DNA from: Planctomycetaceae bacterium
GTDB lineage: Bacteria > Planctomycetota > Planctomycetia > Pirellulales > UBA1268
Direction: 5' to 3'
Length of the DNA: 64,000 nucleotides
Assembly (NCBI GenBank): GCA_947449135.1
Contig: CANFQO010000006.1
Span: forward strand, 1-64,000
How positions within the stretch are numbered: the first letter of the stretch is position 1; each line of letters starts with the position of its first letter. The notes under the pieces are model-generated. The model made no database searches. It saw only the letters and a program-made list of their open reading frames with translations, and was not told the DNA's origin. Both the position numbers and the translations under genes were made by a program. Of the stretch, positions 1 through 8,028 are shown piece after piece.

Positions 1-103
1 GCTTGCGAAACAGGGCGTAGTTCTTCCGAAGCTCGTCGTGATCCACGATGAACAGGGGCGTGCCGTGCTTCTTGGCGAGTTGCTGGAGCGTTTTTTGATT
101 CAT
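1..103 (-). CDS. PLP-dependent decarboxylase (ornithine/DAP/arginine type), 5' end only
   Basis: Only the first 34 codons lie in the window; the gene continues past the left edge. The peptide runs from MNQKTLQQLAKKHGTP through LFIVDHDELRKNY. The phrase 'HGTPLFIVDHDELRKNY' resembles the N-terminus of fold-type III PLP decarboxylases (diaminopimelate, ornithine and carboxynorspermidine decarboxylases), where it precedes the barrel strand carrying the PLP lysine. That lysine is outside the window. The ATG start at 103 has a GAGA sequence a few bases upstream. Family level is fairly secure from this short match, but substrate specificity cannot be assigned. Confidence 0.6.
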   Translation of the reverse strand, partial: MNQKTLQQLAKKHGTPLFIVDHDELRKNYALFRK

Positions 104-255
104 GGGTCTCGTCTGAAAACGGTTCGCTGCGCAGGATGATCGGAAACGGCCGGGAGTATACTGAAAACTTCGCCTGAGGAGTGCCTGCCTCCGGTTCGCT
201 GCCGGCACGGCAAGCAGCGCCACGCCACGGCACGAGGTCGGGATCAGGTTTTCCC

Positions 256-639
256 ATGCACTCGCTCACACATATCGCGTTGCTTGCCCTCGCCGGTGCC
301 GTCGGCACGCTCCTCCGCGCCGGCTGTACGACCCTCGCCACGAAGCTGATCGGCGTTGGCTTTCCCGTGGGCACGCTCGTCGTGAACGTGGCCGGCTCGC
401 TGGCTTTTGGGCTGCTGGCGGGGTTTATCCGGACCCGCGGAAACATCTCTGTGTCGCTGGAGATGATCCTGCTCGTCGGCCTGATGGGAGGGTTCACGAC
501 CTTCTCCAGCTACGCCTTCCAATCGGTGGAGATGCTGATGGGCGGTCGCGTAATCCCAGCAGTCGCCTACGTCGTCGCCACCAATGTCGCGGCGTTGTTG
601 GCCGTCTGGGTGGGCCTGAGGATCACAGGCGGGGTGTAA
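256..639 (+). CDS. crcB: fluoride-specific ion channel FluC/CrcB
   Basis: A 127-residue protein, the usual length for the family, with four hydrophobic segments. Recognisable family signatures occur in order: GAVGTLLR near residue 14, GTLVVNVAGSLAFGLL near residues 39-54, and GLMGGFTTFSSYAFQ in the middle, which contains the conserved Phe/Thr/Ser residues lining the fluoride pore. Family members form dual-topology dimers in the inner membrane that export fluoride. I chose the ATG at 256 because the reading frame upstream (from GTG 181) is not family-like. It is convergent with the exosortase gene. I could not fit a fluoride riboswitch to the leader. Confidence 0.9.
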   Translation: MHSLTHIALLALAGAVGTLLRAGCTTLATKLIGVGFPVGTLVVNVAGSLAFGLLAGFIRTRGNISVSLEMILLVGLMGGFTTFSSYAFQSVEMLMGGRVIPAVAYVVATNVAALLAVWVGLRITGGV

Positions 640-705
640 CGTCAAGCGGAGCTGTTGGTCGAGCCGCGTGCCGGCGACGACACCGCATCGTTGAGCGTGG
701 CACGC

Positions 706-2391
706 TCACCCCCACTCGGACCATGATCCGGTCGCAATCACATAGCCGCTGAGCAGGGCGTTTGTCGTTGCATGTGCAACCACGGCGTCGCAGAGCCGTC
801 GTTGCCAGTAGAGCGCCGCGGCAAACAACATGCCCGCCACGATGCCCGCCAGCCAGGCCTCGCCGTGAAGAAAGCCAAACGCAGCGGAAGACGCGAGGAA
901 AGAGAACCACGAAAACTGTCCCTCAGGCACGCTCTCGGTGTCTTCCGCGATACAGCGACGGATCACGAACCCACGGAAGAACAACTCTTCGGCGATCGGC
1001 ACGGTGACCACCGATCCCACGATTCGAAAGAGGAGCCAGAGGGCCGCCCATGGCTGGCCCAACTGGTAGGGATCTAAGTGCAGGGAGTTCTGCTGCGCGA
1101 CATGTGCGACTGAGGCGTCCGCGGTCGCGTGCGTCAGGGCTATCCATGCCGCGAACGCCACCACGCCGATGGCCACCGCCACCGGTGAGATCCGCCACTC
1201 CCGCCACGCAGACGACGGCCGCAGATAGAGCAGCACCGCCGCCACGCAGACCACCCGCACCGGATAGAGAACGTCAAACCCGCTCGTAAATGCCCTCGTG
1301 AGCATGGTGACGGCGGTGAGGGCCACAAAAGGGAGGATGCAGGCGACGGCAGGAGTGTTCGCGGGATGTCCCGCGTCGACATCGGCGCGGATCACGCCCT
1401 GACCGACCAGCGGCGGTCCGCTCTCCTCTGCCATGCCGATCGGCGCCGCCATGGCACGGGTGAAGAACGGCATCCGCGACGCAGTCCAGATGATTCCCAG
1501 GCCGACCGTGAGAAAGGCGATCCAGCCTGCGGTGGAATGAAACCCGTCCACGGCGATCTCCGGCGAGATCCAGATGCCGACCAGAATCAGCGACGTGATG
1601 CGAACCACATTGGCCAGCCAAACCAACGCGATGCCGACGGGAATTAGCAGCAACGACTGCGGAAAGCGATGCAGCCGTCGGAACCACCAGAGGTAACCGG
1701 CCAGCAGCACTGTGATCAGGCCGATGCCATGAAAGCCCGAGCAGGCAGGAGCTATCCTGACCTGAAAGGCGTCGGTGCCGATGATGAACGGCTCAGGCCT
1801 CACGACCGGCCCACCGGCAAAAGGACGAAGCAGGAGTTCCACAAGCCTGACGGTCGTGTCGCCAGTGCGGCTCCAGAAGCTCTGAGTGAGGTCGCCCATG
1901 TTCCAGGCCGCGACGGCAAATATTGCACACACTCCCGCACTGCCGATGAGCGTCCACGCGAGGGCCCTGCTGGGGGCAATCCCCGCCAGCGAACACGCGA
2001 GCCACGCTGCCGCCGGCAGCGTTACGGCGAGTGTCGTTCCCCAATCGCCTGGGGCCAGCCGCAAGGCCCCAGTGGACAGCCCGCCGAGCGCGGCTAAGAC
2101 GCCAGCAAACGACAGCAGTTGGCCAGCGATGAGTGGCCAGTAGACACGGGCCGACCGGTACTCGGCGCGGTGCTGCTCAATATGGGCCCACAACCCGCCG
2201 AGCATGCCCACCAGGGCGATCGCCACGACCCGCTTCCCAGGAATCGCCAGCAGCCAGCCACCGTAGAACCAGCCGACAACACAGCCTTCGACGGCAAGGA
2301 TCACGGCGAGGATCGCGAGAGCTCGCCACGCCTGCTCTGGTTCACCACCCGAAGCCTGCCGTGCCTGTGTATCAGAGTGCATGGCAGACAT
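706..2391 (-). CDS. xrtE: exosortase E / CPBP-family protease fusion (VPEID-CTERM system type)
   Basis: A 561-residue polytopic membrane protein with two enzymatic halves. Residues about 20-310 are exosortase-like, with the catalytic Cys in APACSGFHG (C217), Arg in NVVRI (R264) and His in GFHSTAGW (H285). Residues about 370-560 form a CPBP (Abi) intramembrane metalloprotease domain, with EELFFRGF (E468, E469, R473), FGFLHG (H509) and HATTN (H540, N544). Exosortases process C-terminal sorting signals of exported proteins; the E subclass is known as this natural fusion. An internal ATG at 2382 is an alternative start. No substrate with a recognisable CTERM tail was seen in this window, so the target must be elsewhere or diverged. 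Confidence 0.87.
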   Translation of the reverse strand: MSAMHSDTQARQASGGEPEQAWRALAILAVILAVEGCVVGWFYGGWLLAIPGKRVVAIALVGMLGGLWAHIEQHRAEYRSARVYWPLIAGQLLSFAGVLAALGGLSTGALRLAPGDWGTTLAVTLPAAAWLACSLAGIAPSRALAWTLIGSAGVCAIFAVAAWNMGDLTQSFWSRTGDTTVRLVELLLRPFAGGPVVRPEPFIIGTDAFQVRIAPACSGFHGIGLITVLLAGYLWWFRRLHRFPQSLLLIPVGIALVWLANVVRITSLILVGIWISPEIAVDGFHSTAGWIAFLTVGLGIIWTASRMPFFTRAMAAPIGMAEESGPPLVGQGVIRADVDAGHPANTPAVACILPFVALTAVTMLTRAFTSGFDVLYPVRVVCVAAVLLYLRPSSAWREWRISPVAVAIGVVAFAAWIALTHATADASVAHVAQQNSLHLDPYQLGQPWAALWLLFRIVGSVVTVPIAEELFFRGFVIRRCIAEDTESVPEGQFSWFSFLASSAAFGFLHGEAWLAGIVAGMLFAAALYWQRRLCDAVVAHATTNALLSGYVIATGSWSEWG

Positions 2392-2660
2392 CGCACCGGC
2401 GGCTGGAAAACAAGCATTCCGAAAAGCGGGACAAACAACAAATCAAGAGCTGCAGGTTTCCGCCGGCGACTTCGTGCGGCCACCGGCTCCAACTTCGATG
2501 GAGCTAGTCTACCCCGGAAACTGGCTCACCACTGGCGATGCTGCAGAGGGCATCCCAGACTGATCGGCTGCCATCGATGACGCCCGTTTTTGCGGAGGCT
2601 CCGCCCCTCCGACAGAGCCGCTTTACGATCCTTTCCCGGCAGATGGTAGTCTGCTCGCCC

Positions 2661-3698
2661 ATGGCTTCCGACTCATCGCAGACGCCGGGATTTCAGCCCC
2701 CGTGGTGGCTGCGTGGCCCGCACGCCCAGACCATCGGCTCCGCCCTCATGCCCCGCAGCCCATCCGAGCACCGCGCCATCCTGCGAAGAGTGGAACTCGA
2801 CGATGGCGACGCGCTGGCCGTCCATGACGACATTCCCAGCGGCTGGCAGCCCGGTGGGCGGGTCGCCATTCTCTCGCACGGCCTGGCCGACCACCACCGC
2901 TCACCACTGCTGGTGCGGCTGACCGACAAGCTTACGCAGCGGGGCGTGCGGGTGTTTCGTTGGGACATGCGCTGCTGTGGTGCCGGGCTCACCTGGGCTC
3001 GACGTCCTTACCACGCAGGCTGCTCCGACGATCTGGCGGCGGTCGTCAACGGCGTGCTCGCTTGGTGCCGCGAAGAGGCCGGCAGCGGCGGGCCCGATCC
3101 GGATCTGTCTCTCTTCGGCGTGTCGCTCAGCGGCAACGTGCTGCTCAAATATCTCGGCGAGGCTCCCGACCGGGTGCCTGCAGCGGTGCGGTGCGCCATC
3201 GCGGTCAATCCGCCGATCGATCTGATCGTCGGCTGCGAGTCGATCGCCAGCCGGTCCAACAGGATCTATGACCGGCACTTCACCGGGATGCTCGTCAAGC
3301 ATCTGGAAAGCTGGTGGCAGGCCCGACCGGATGCCGTGCGGCCGGCCGGAACGATCCGTCCGCGAACACTCCGGCAGTTCGACGACTGGTTCACCGCTCC
3401 CGCCATCGGCTACCGTGACGCCATGGACTACTACCGCCATGCCAGCGCCGCTCAGTTCATCCCCACCATCCGCCTGCCCACGACGATCATCACATCTCGC
3501 GACGATCCGTTCGTGCCGTTCGAGATGTTCGCCGCCGATCGGGTGGCATACCCGGAATGCGTGCGGCTGCAGGCCACTGATCAGGGCGGGCATGTCGGCT
3601 ACATCGGCCGGGCGGGGGACGATCCCGACAACCGCTGGCTCGACTGGCGGGTCGTGGAGATCATCGACCCGCTCTCCACGGAGTCATCCGCAGAGTGA
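2661..3698 (+). CDS. YheT-family alpha/beta hydrolase
   Basis: A 345-residue cytoplasmic alpha/beta hydrolase. The N-terminal PPWWLRGPHAQTI matches the YheT family opening, followed by the oxyanion region SHGLADHHRSP. The nucleophile elbow is FGVSLSGNVLLKYLGE with Ser155; the acid lies in TSRDDPFVPF and the His in GGHVGYIG near the C-terminus. Family members are putative esterases of unknown natural substrate. The ATG at 2661 was chosen because family similarity begins just after it; the frame is open from 2538 but that extension is not family-like. The 269-base gap to the divergent exosortase gene contains a GGAGG/CCTCC stem-loop near 2604. The P450 gene follows 75 bases downstream on the same strand. 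Confidence 0.85.
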   Translation: MASDSSQTPGFQPPWWLRGPHAQTIGSALMPRSPSEHRAILRRVELDDGDALAVHDDIPSGWQPGGRVAILSHGLADHHRSPLLVRLTDKLTQRGVRVFRWDMRCCGAGLTWARRPYHAGCSDDLAAVVNGVLAWCREEAGSGGPDPDLSLFGVSLSGNVLLKYLGEAPDRVPAAVRCAIAVNPPIDLIVGCESIASRSNRIYDRHFTGMLVKHLESWWQARPDAVRPAGTIRPRTLRQFDDWFTAPAIGYRDAMDYYRHASAAQFIPTIRLPTTIITSRDDPFVPFEMFAADRVAYPECVRLQATDQGGHVGYIGRAGDDPDNRWLDWRVVEIIDPLSTESSAE

Positions 3699-3773
3699 TG
3701 CACCGCGTGCGGGGGAATCGCCTCAGCCGCGAGCATTCTTCCATCGTCCTGCTCTCCCCGGGATCCATACAGC

Positions 3774-4910
3774 ATGACCGACATTCCCGATCCCTTCCGC
3801 GACACGCGCCGCACCGACGGCGTTCTCTCCTGCCCCTATGGGAGCGAGGAGATTCTCATGATTCTCCGCCACGAGGATGTCCGACGGGCGGCGAAGGACT
3901 GGAAGACATTCAGCTCCGATGCACCGTTTCGCGTGCCCGTTCCCTCCGAGGAGGATCTGCGGACGATGCGGCAGCTGCCGATCGAGGTCGATCCTCCGGA
4001 GCACACCGATTACCGCCGGCTCGTCGAGCCTTTCTTCCTGCGTGCCCGGGAGCCCGCCTTCCAGGCACGCATCGAAACCCTGATCCGTGACATGCTCCGC
4101 GAGGCGATCGCCCGCGAGTCGATCGAGGTCGTCAATGGCTTTAGCCTGCCGCTCCAGTCGCGGGCCCTCGCCGTCCTGCTCAACCTCCCGCAGACGGAGG
4201 CCGATGTCTGGATCAACTGGGGCATTCATGTGTTTCATGGTGCCGGCGGCAGCCAGGGCGCAGGCCTCGAGGCCTATCACCATGCCCAGTTCGACCGGGC
4301 CGCGGCCAATCCGGGCGACGACTTCTTCAGTCTGCTCACCCAGGCCACCTTCCGGGGGCGGCCGCTGTCGCGTGAGGAGATGATGGGGTTCGCCAACCTC
4401 ACCTTCGCCGGCGGCCGTGACACGATCATCCACACCGTCGCCTGCGTGATCCACCATCTGGCGACGCACCCCGCAGACCTGGAATTCCTGCGGGAGGACC
4501 GCGGCCGGATCATCCACGCCAGCGAGGAATTTTTCCGTGTGTTCATGCCGCTGACGCACATCGGGCGGGTCTGCCCGGTGGAGACCGAAGTTCATGGCGT
4601 GAAGGTCGAGGCGAACCACCGCGTCTCCCTCGGCTGGGCGTCGGCCAACCTCGACGAGCAGGCGTTTGAGTCGCCCGGCGAGATTCGGCTCGACCGAAAA
4701 CCCAATCCTCATGTCTCGTTTGGATTTGGGCCGCACCTCTGCCTGGGAGCGGCACACTCCCGCACCGTGCTGCGGGCACTGCTCGCGGTCTGCTGCGACG
4801 AGGTGGGCGGCATCCGGGTGCTCGGGGCGCGGAATCGCGTGGAGCAGACCGCGGCTTATGACCGGCCGTTGGGGTTTGACTCGCTGCTGGTCGCCATGGA
4901 GCCGACCTGA
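3774..4910 (+). CDS. cytochrome P450
   Basis: A 378-residue soluble bacterial-type P450. Diagnostic features: IEVDPPEHTDYRRLVEPFF (B/C-helix region), an I-helix with FAGGRDTIIH near residues 209-218 (the AGxDT oxygen-activation motif with an extra Gly/Arg), a K-helix ExxR within SEEFFRVF, and the heme-binding loop FGFGPHLCLG with the axial cysteine near residue 323. The enzyme would use an external ferredoxin and reductase; neither is encoded nearby. The short spacing after the YheT-like hydrolase suggests possible co-transcription. Substrate unknown; carotenoids, lipids or xenobiotics are all possible. Confidence 0.93.
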   Translation: MTDIPDPFRDTRRTDGVLSCPYGSEEILMILRHEDVRRAAKDWKTFSSDAPFRVPVPSEEDLRTMRQLPIEVDPPEHTDYRRLVEPFFLRAREPAFQARIETLIRDMLREAIARESIEVVNGFSLPLQSRALAVLLNLPQTEADVWINWGIHVFHGAGGSQGAGLEAYHHAQFDRAAANPGDDFFSLLTQATFRGRPLSREEMMGFANLTFAGGRDTIIHTVACVIHHLATHPADLEFLREDRGRIIHASEEFFRVFMPLTHIGRVCPVETEVHGVKVEANHRVSLGWASANLDEQAFESPGEIRLDRKPNPHVSFGFGPHLCLGAAHSRTVLRALLAVCCDEVGGIRVLGARNRVEQTAAYDRPLGFDSLLVAMEPT

Positions 4911-4930
4911 CACACGAGCGTACAAGAAAG

Positions 4931-5003
4931 TCGGGGCGGAGAGATTCGAACTCTCGACCTCCTGGTCCCAAACCAGGCGCGCTGCCAACTGCGCTACGCC
5001 CCG
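4931..5003 (-). tRNA. tRNA-Pro (anticodon TGG)
   Basis: Read on the minus strand the sequence folds as a tRNA of 73 nt without an encoded CCA. The acceptor stem is CGGGGCG pairing with CGCCCCG, with discriminator A. The D-arm contains the AGTTGGCAGC loop region, the anticodon arm is CCTGG-TTTGGGA-CCAGG, and the T-arm contains GTTCGAATC. The anticodon TGG reads CCA/CCG proline codons. No 3' CCA is present in the DNA. Confidence 0.97.
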
Positions 5004-5155
5004 AATCCGGCACCGCGTCGGCCGGGCCAGACAAGGAGTCTACCGCATCGGGCCGTCGCGTCACCCCGGCATCTGCTCTTCAACGCGTGAAGAGCGTCGC
5101 GAGCAGCGGCCGAAATCGTGTCATGCCCGGACAAAAGAGGGGGTCGCAGGCAAAC

Positions 5156-5185
5156 TTTGCGGCCGGCGACGGTTTTGGGAATACT
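5156..5185 (+). promoter_or_regulatory. possible sigma-70-like promoter for the 5.2-15.5 kb gene group
   Basis: TTTGCG at 5156-5161 and AATACT at 5180-5185 are separated by 18 bases, about 45 bases before the first start codon of the cluster. The match to consensus is modest (4/6 in the -10) and overlapping alternatives such as TACTAT exist. No experimental support; proposed only because this is the upstream gap of the cluster. Confidence 0.25.
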
Positions 5186-5229
5186 ATATGGAGCGCGTTG
5201 TGAGGGATTCCGCCGCCTGAGAGACACCC

Positions 5230-7815
5230 ATGGATAAGCCCGCGTTGCCGATCGCACTTCAGAGCCGTCCGTGGCATTTCCGCCCGACCGCCCTGACCGG
5301 CTCCCTGCTCTGCCGGGTGATCGCCGCGGTCGTCCTCGTCGGGCTGCCGGGCAGGGTCCCGCTGGCTGCCGACCCGCCGGCCGGCGAGCAGATCGTGATT
5401 TCCACCGGGGAGCCGGGGAATGGCCCGGTCCGTGTCATTGGCACCGAGGGACATCGCCAGCTCGTCGTCAGTGCCGTTCCCGCCGGGGCCGACTCCGAGC
5501 AGGCGCGGGACGTCACGCGGCAGGCCACGTATAGAGTCGAGCCCGAAACCCTCGCCAAGGTCACGCCCGAGGGGGTCGTCGTTCCCTCCGCGGACGGCCA
5601 GGGCGAGATCGTTGTCAGCGTCTCCGCCGTGCCCGGCCTCACCGGCCTGCCTGAGACCCGCGTGCCGCTGGTCGTCGAGCGGTTCGGCAACGACCCGCCC
5701 GTCGAGTTCTACGGCCACGTCGTGCCGGTGTTCACCAAGTATGGCTGCAACGGCGGCGGCTGCCACGGCAAGAGCGGGGGCCAGAACGGCTTCCGACTCT
5801 CGCTGCTCGGCTTCGAACCGGCCGAGGACCACGAGCACCTCGTCAAGGAGGCCCGCGGCCGGCGGCTCTCGATCACTGCTCCCGACGAGAGCCTGCTGCT
5901 CCTTAAGGCCGCGGCCATCGTCCCACATGGCGGCGGCAAACTCATCGAGACCGGTTCCCCGGCCTACCGACTGCTCTCCCGTTGGATCGCCGAGGGGGCA
6001 CAGCCGGGCGATGCCAATGCCCCGAGGGTGGTTGGCATCGAGGTCTTCCCCACGGTGCGGGTGATGCATCCCGGTCAGTCGCAGCAGATCCGCGTGATGG
6101 CGATCCTCTCCAACGGCTCCCGGGAGGATGTGACGCCGATGGCGCAATATGAAGTCAACGCCCCGGAACTGGCGAGCGTCGACAAGACAGGGCTCGTGTC
6201 GGCCGCCGACCGTGGCAACGGCCCACCGCGAAGCGGTGTCGCCGCCCTGATGGTCCGCTACCAGAGTCAGGTGGCGGTTTTCCGGGCGACGATTCCTCTC
6301 GAGTCACCGGCCGACCGAATGTCTGCCCGCAGCGACTTCGCCCGCAACTTCATCGACCGTCACGTTCTCGACAATTTGGTCGCGCTCTCCCTCCCCCCGT
6401 CGGGCCGCTGCGACGACGCCACCTTCCTTCGCCGGGTGACGATCGACATTGCCGGCCGCATTCCCACGCTCGACGAGACGCGGGCGTTCCTCGCGAGCAC
6501 CGATGCCAACAAACGCGACAAACTCGTGGACCGGCTCCTCGACAGCCCCGACTACGCCGACTCCTTCGCCAACAAGTGGTCGGCGATCCTGCGGAACAAG
6601 CGGACCAACGACACGCTCCACCGCCACGGCAGCTACGCATTCCACGACTGGATTCGCGCGAGCCTTGCCGAGAACAAGCCCTACGATGAATTCGTCCGCG
6701 ACCTCGTCACCGCATCCGGCGAGGCCGTCGGCAACCCCGCCACGATCTGGTACCGGCAGGTGGTCGACGCCAACCAGCAGGTCGAAGACCTCTCCCAACT
6801 CTTCCTCGGCCTGCGGCTCCAGTGCGCCCGCTGCCACCATCACCCGTTCGAAAAGTGGGGCACGGAAGACTATTACCAACTCTCCGCCTTCTTCTCGCGG
6901 ATCGGGCGAAAGAAGGGGGCCCAGCCGGGCGAGGAGCAGATCTTCCACAACCGCGGCACGCCGCAGGCCGCAGGCCCCAAGGGCACCCATCCGGCAGCAG
7001 TGCTCGGGGGCAAGCCGGTGGAACTTCCCGCCGACGTCGATCCGCGTGTGGCGCTCGTCGACTGGATGACCACGCCAGAGAATCCGTTCTTCGCCCGCTC
7101 GATCGTCAACCGCTACTGGAAGCACTTCTTCTCCCGCGGCCTGGTCGAGCCCGAGGACGACATGCGGCTGACCAACCCGCCGACCAACCCCGCCCTCCTC
7201 GACGCGCTGGCCGACGACTTCGTCCAGCACGGCTACGACCTCAAGCACCTCGTGCGGACGATCTGCCGCTCGAACACCTACCAGCTTTCGGCCGAACCCA
7301 ATGAGTTCAATGCCGAAGACAGGCAGAGCTATTCGCGGTTCTACCCGCGGCGGGTTGCTGCGGAAGTGGCTCTCGACGCCATCGACTCGCTCACCGGCAA
7401 GCAGACGTCGTTCGCCGGCGTGCTCGCCGGCACCAGGTCGATGCAACTGCCCGACCCCAACTTCGGCAACTACTTTCTCACCGTCTTCGGCCGTCCCAAC
7501 GGCGACAGCGCCTGCGAGTGCGAGCGGGTCTCGGAGGCGAACCTCGCCCAGAGTATTCACCTGATCAACTCAGCTGACATCCTCGGCAAGCTCGGCGGTG
7601 ACGGCCGGGCCTCAAAACTCATCGCCGACACCGATCGCGACGACGCGGCGAAGATCGCGGAGCTCTACCTGCTGGCATTCTCGCGGCCACCGACGGCCGC
7701 CGAGAGCGGGCTCGTGCAGACGTATCTCGCCGGGCATGCCGACAACCGTCAGTCTGCCTACGAGGACGTGATCTGGTCACTGCTCAACACCAAGGAATTT
7801 CTCTTCAACCACTAA
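5230..7815 (+). CDS. DUF1549/DUF1553 cytochrome-like protein with Ig-like (BIG2) N-terminal region
   Basis: An 861-residue exported protein with a long signal sequence. Residues about 50-150 resemble an Ig-like fold. A cytochrome-like segment follows with C-N-G-G-G-C-H near residue 172, so the spacing is CX4CH rather than CXXCH. A second BIG2-like stretch covers about 270-350. DUF1549 covers about 365-570 and includes CARCHHHPFEKW near residue 531, and DUF1553 covers about 590-855 (NRYWKHFFSRGLVEPEDD). These Planctomycetes-specific domains are of unknown biochemical role, presumed periplasmic electron transfer. It heads a plus-strand group with a PPC protein, a WD40 protein and a DUF1501 protein. 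Confidence 0.9.
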   Translation: MDKPALPIALQSRPWHFRPTALTGSLLCRVIAAVVLVGLPGRVPLAADPPAGEQIVISTGEPGNGPVRVIGTEGHRQLVVSAVPAGADSEQARDVTRQATYRVEPETLAKVTPEGVVVPSADGQGEIVVSVSAVPGLTGLPETRVPLVVERFGNDPPVEFYGHVVPVFTKYGCNGGGCHGKSGGQNGFRLSLLGFEPAEDHEHLVKEARGRRLSITAPDESLLLLKAAAIVPHGGGKLIETGSPAYRLLSRWIAEGAQPGDANAPRVVGIEVFPTVRVMHPGQSQQIRVMAILSNGSREDVTPMAQYEVNAPELASVDKTGLVSAADRGNGPPRSGVAALMVRYQSQVAVFRATIPLESPADRMSARSDFARNFIDRHVLDNLVALSLPPSGRCDDATFLRRVTIDIAGRIPTLDETRAFLASTDANKRDKLVDRLLDSPDYADSFANKWSAILRNKRTNDTLHRHGSYAFHDWIRASLAENKPYDEFVRDLVTASGEAVGNPATIWYRQVVDANQQVEDLSQLFLGLRLQCARCHHHPFEKWGTEDYYQLSAFFSRIGRKKGAQPGEEQIFHNRGTPQAAGPKGTHPAAVLGGKPVELPADVDPRVALVDWMTTPENPFFARSIVNRYWKHFFSRGLVEPEDDMRLTNPPTNPALLDALADDFVQHGYDLKHLVRTICRSNTYQLSAEPNEFNAEDRQSYSRFYPRRVAAEVALDAIDSLTGKQTSFAGVLAGTRSMQLPDPNFGNYFLTVFGRPNGDSACECERVSEANLAQSIHLINSADILGKLGGDGRASKLIADTDRDDAAKIAELYLLAFSRPPTAAESGLVQTYLAGHADNRQSAYEDVIWSLLNTKEFLFNH

Positions 7816-7835
7816 GGCGCATCTCATTCAGCTGG

Positions 7836-7957
7836 AGCGGCCTATTCGACAGCTCCCTATTCGACCTTCGGAGGAGCCGGGGGTCGGGGGAAGCCGAAGC
7901 GAGTAGGGCTATCCTGCCCCCGAGTCGGAGGCTTTCGCCGCCCCCGGCGGTTTGGGC
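7836..7957. repeat. dispersed intergenic repeat, copy 1
   Basis: The gap between the first two genes of the cluster carries a sequence found again at 54031-54165. Shared parts are AGCGGCCTAT(T/C)CGAC at 7836-7850, a 60-base core at 7871-7930 identical at 56 positions, and CCGCCCCCGGCGG near 7938-7950. The core contains a GGGC-TATCCT-GCCC hairpin. It does not code. It looks like a REP-type or small mobile palindromic element. Confidence 0.8.
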
Positions 7958-8028
7958 CGCTCGAGAGATTCCCCAGCGTTCGCGCCCACGGCACGCACCC
8001 CGCCCGCCCCTCCTGCGAAACACACCCT

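Noticed and set aside
121-255. Fluoride riboswitch in the crcB leader
   Set aside because: GGATGA and CTGAGGAGTGCC look faintly similar to the conserved blocks, but the pseudoknot pairing between the two parts cannot be made.
3723-4988. 421-codon minus-strand frame
   Set aside because: Antisense to the P450 and runs into the tRNA-Pro gene; no domain content.
6304-7560. 418-codon minus-strand frame
   Set aside because: Antisense to DUF1549/DUF1553; Val/Gly/Arg-rich shadow.
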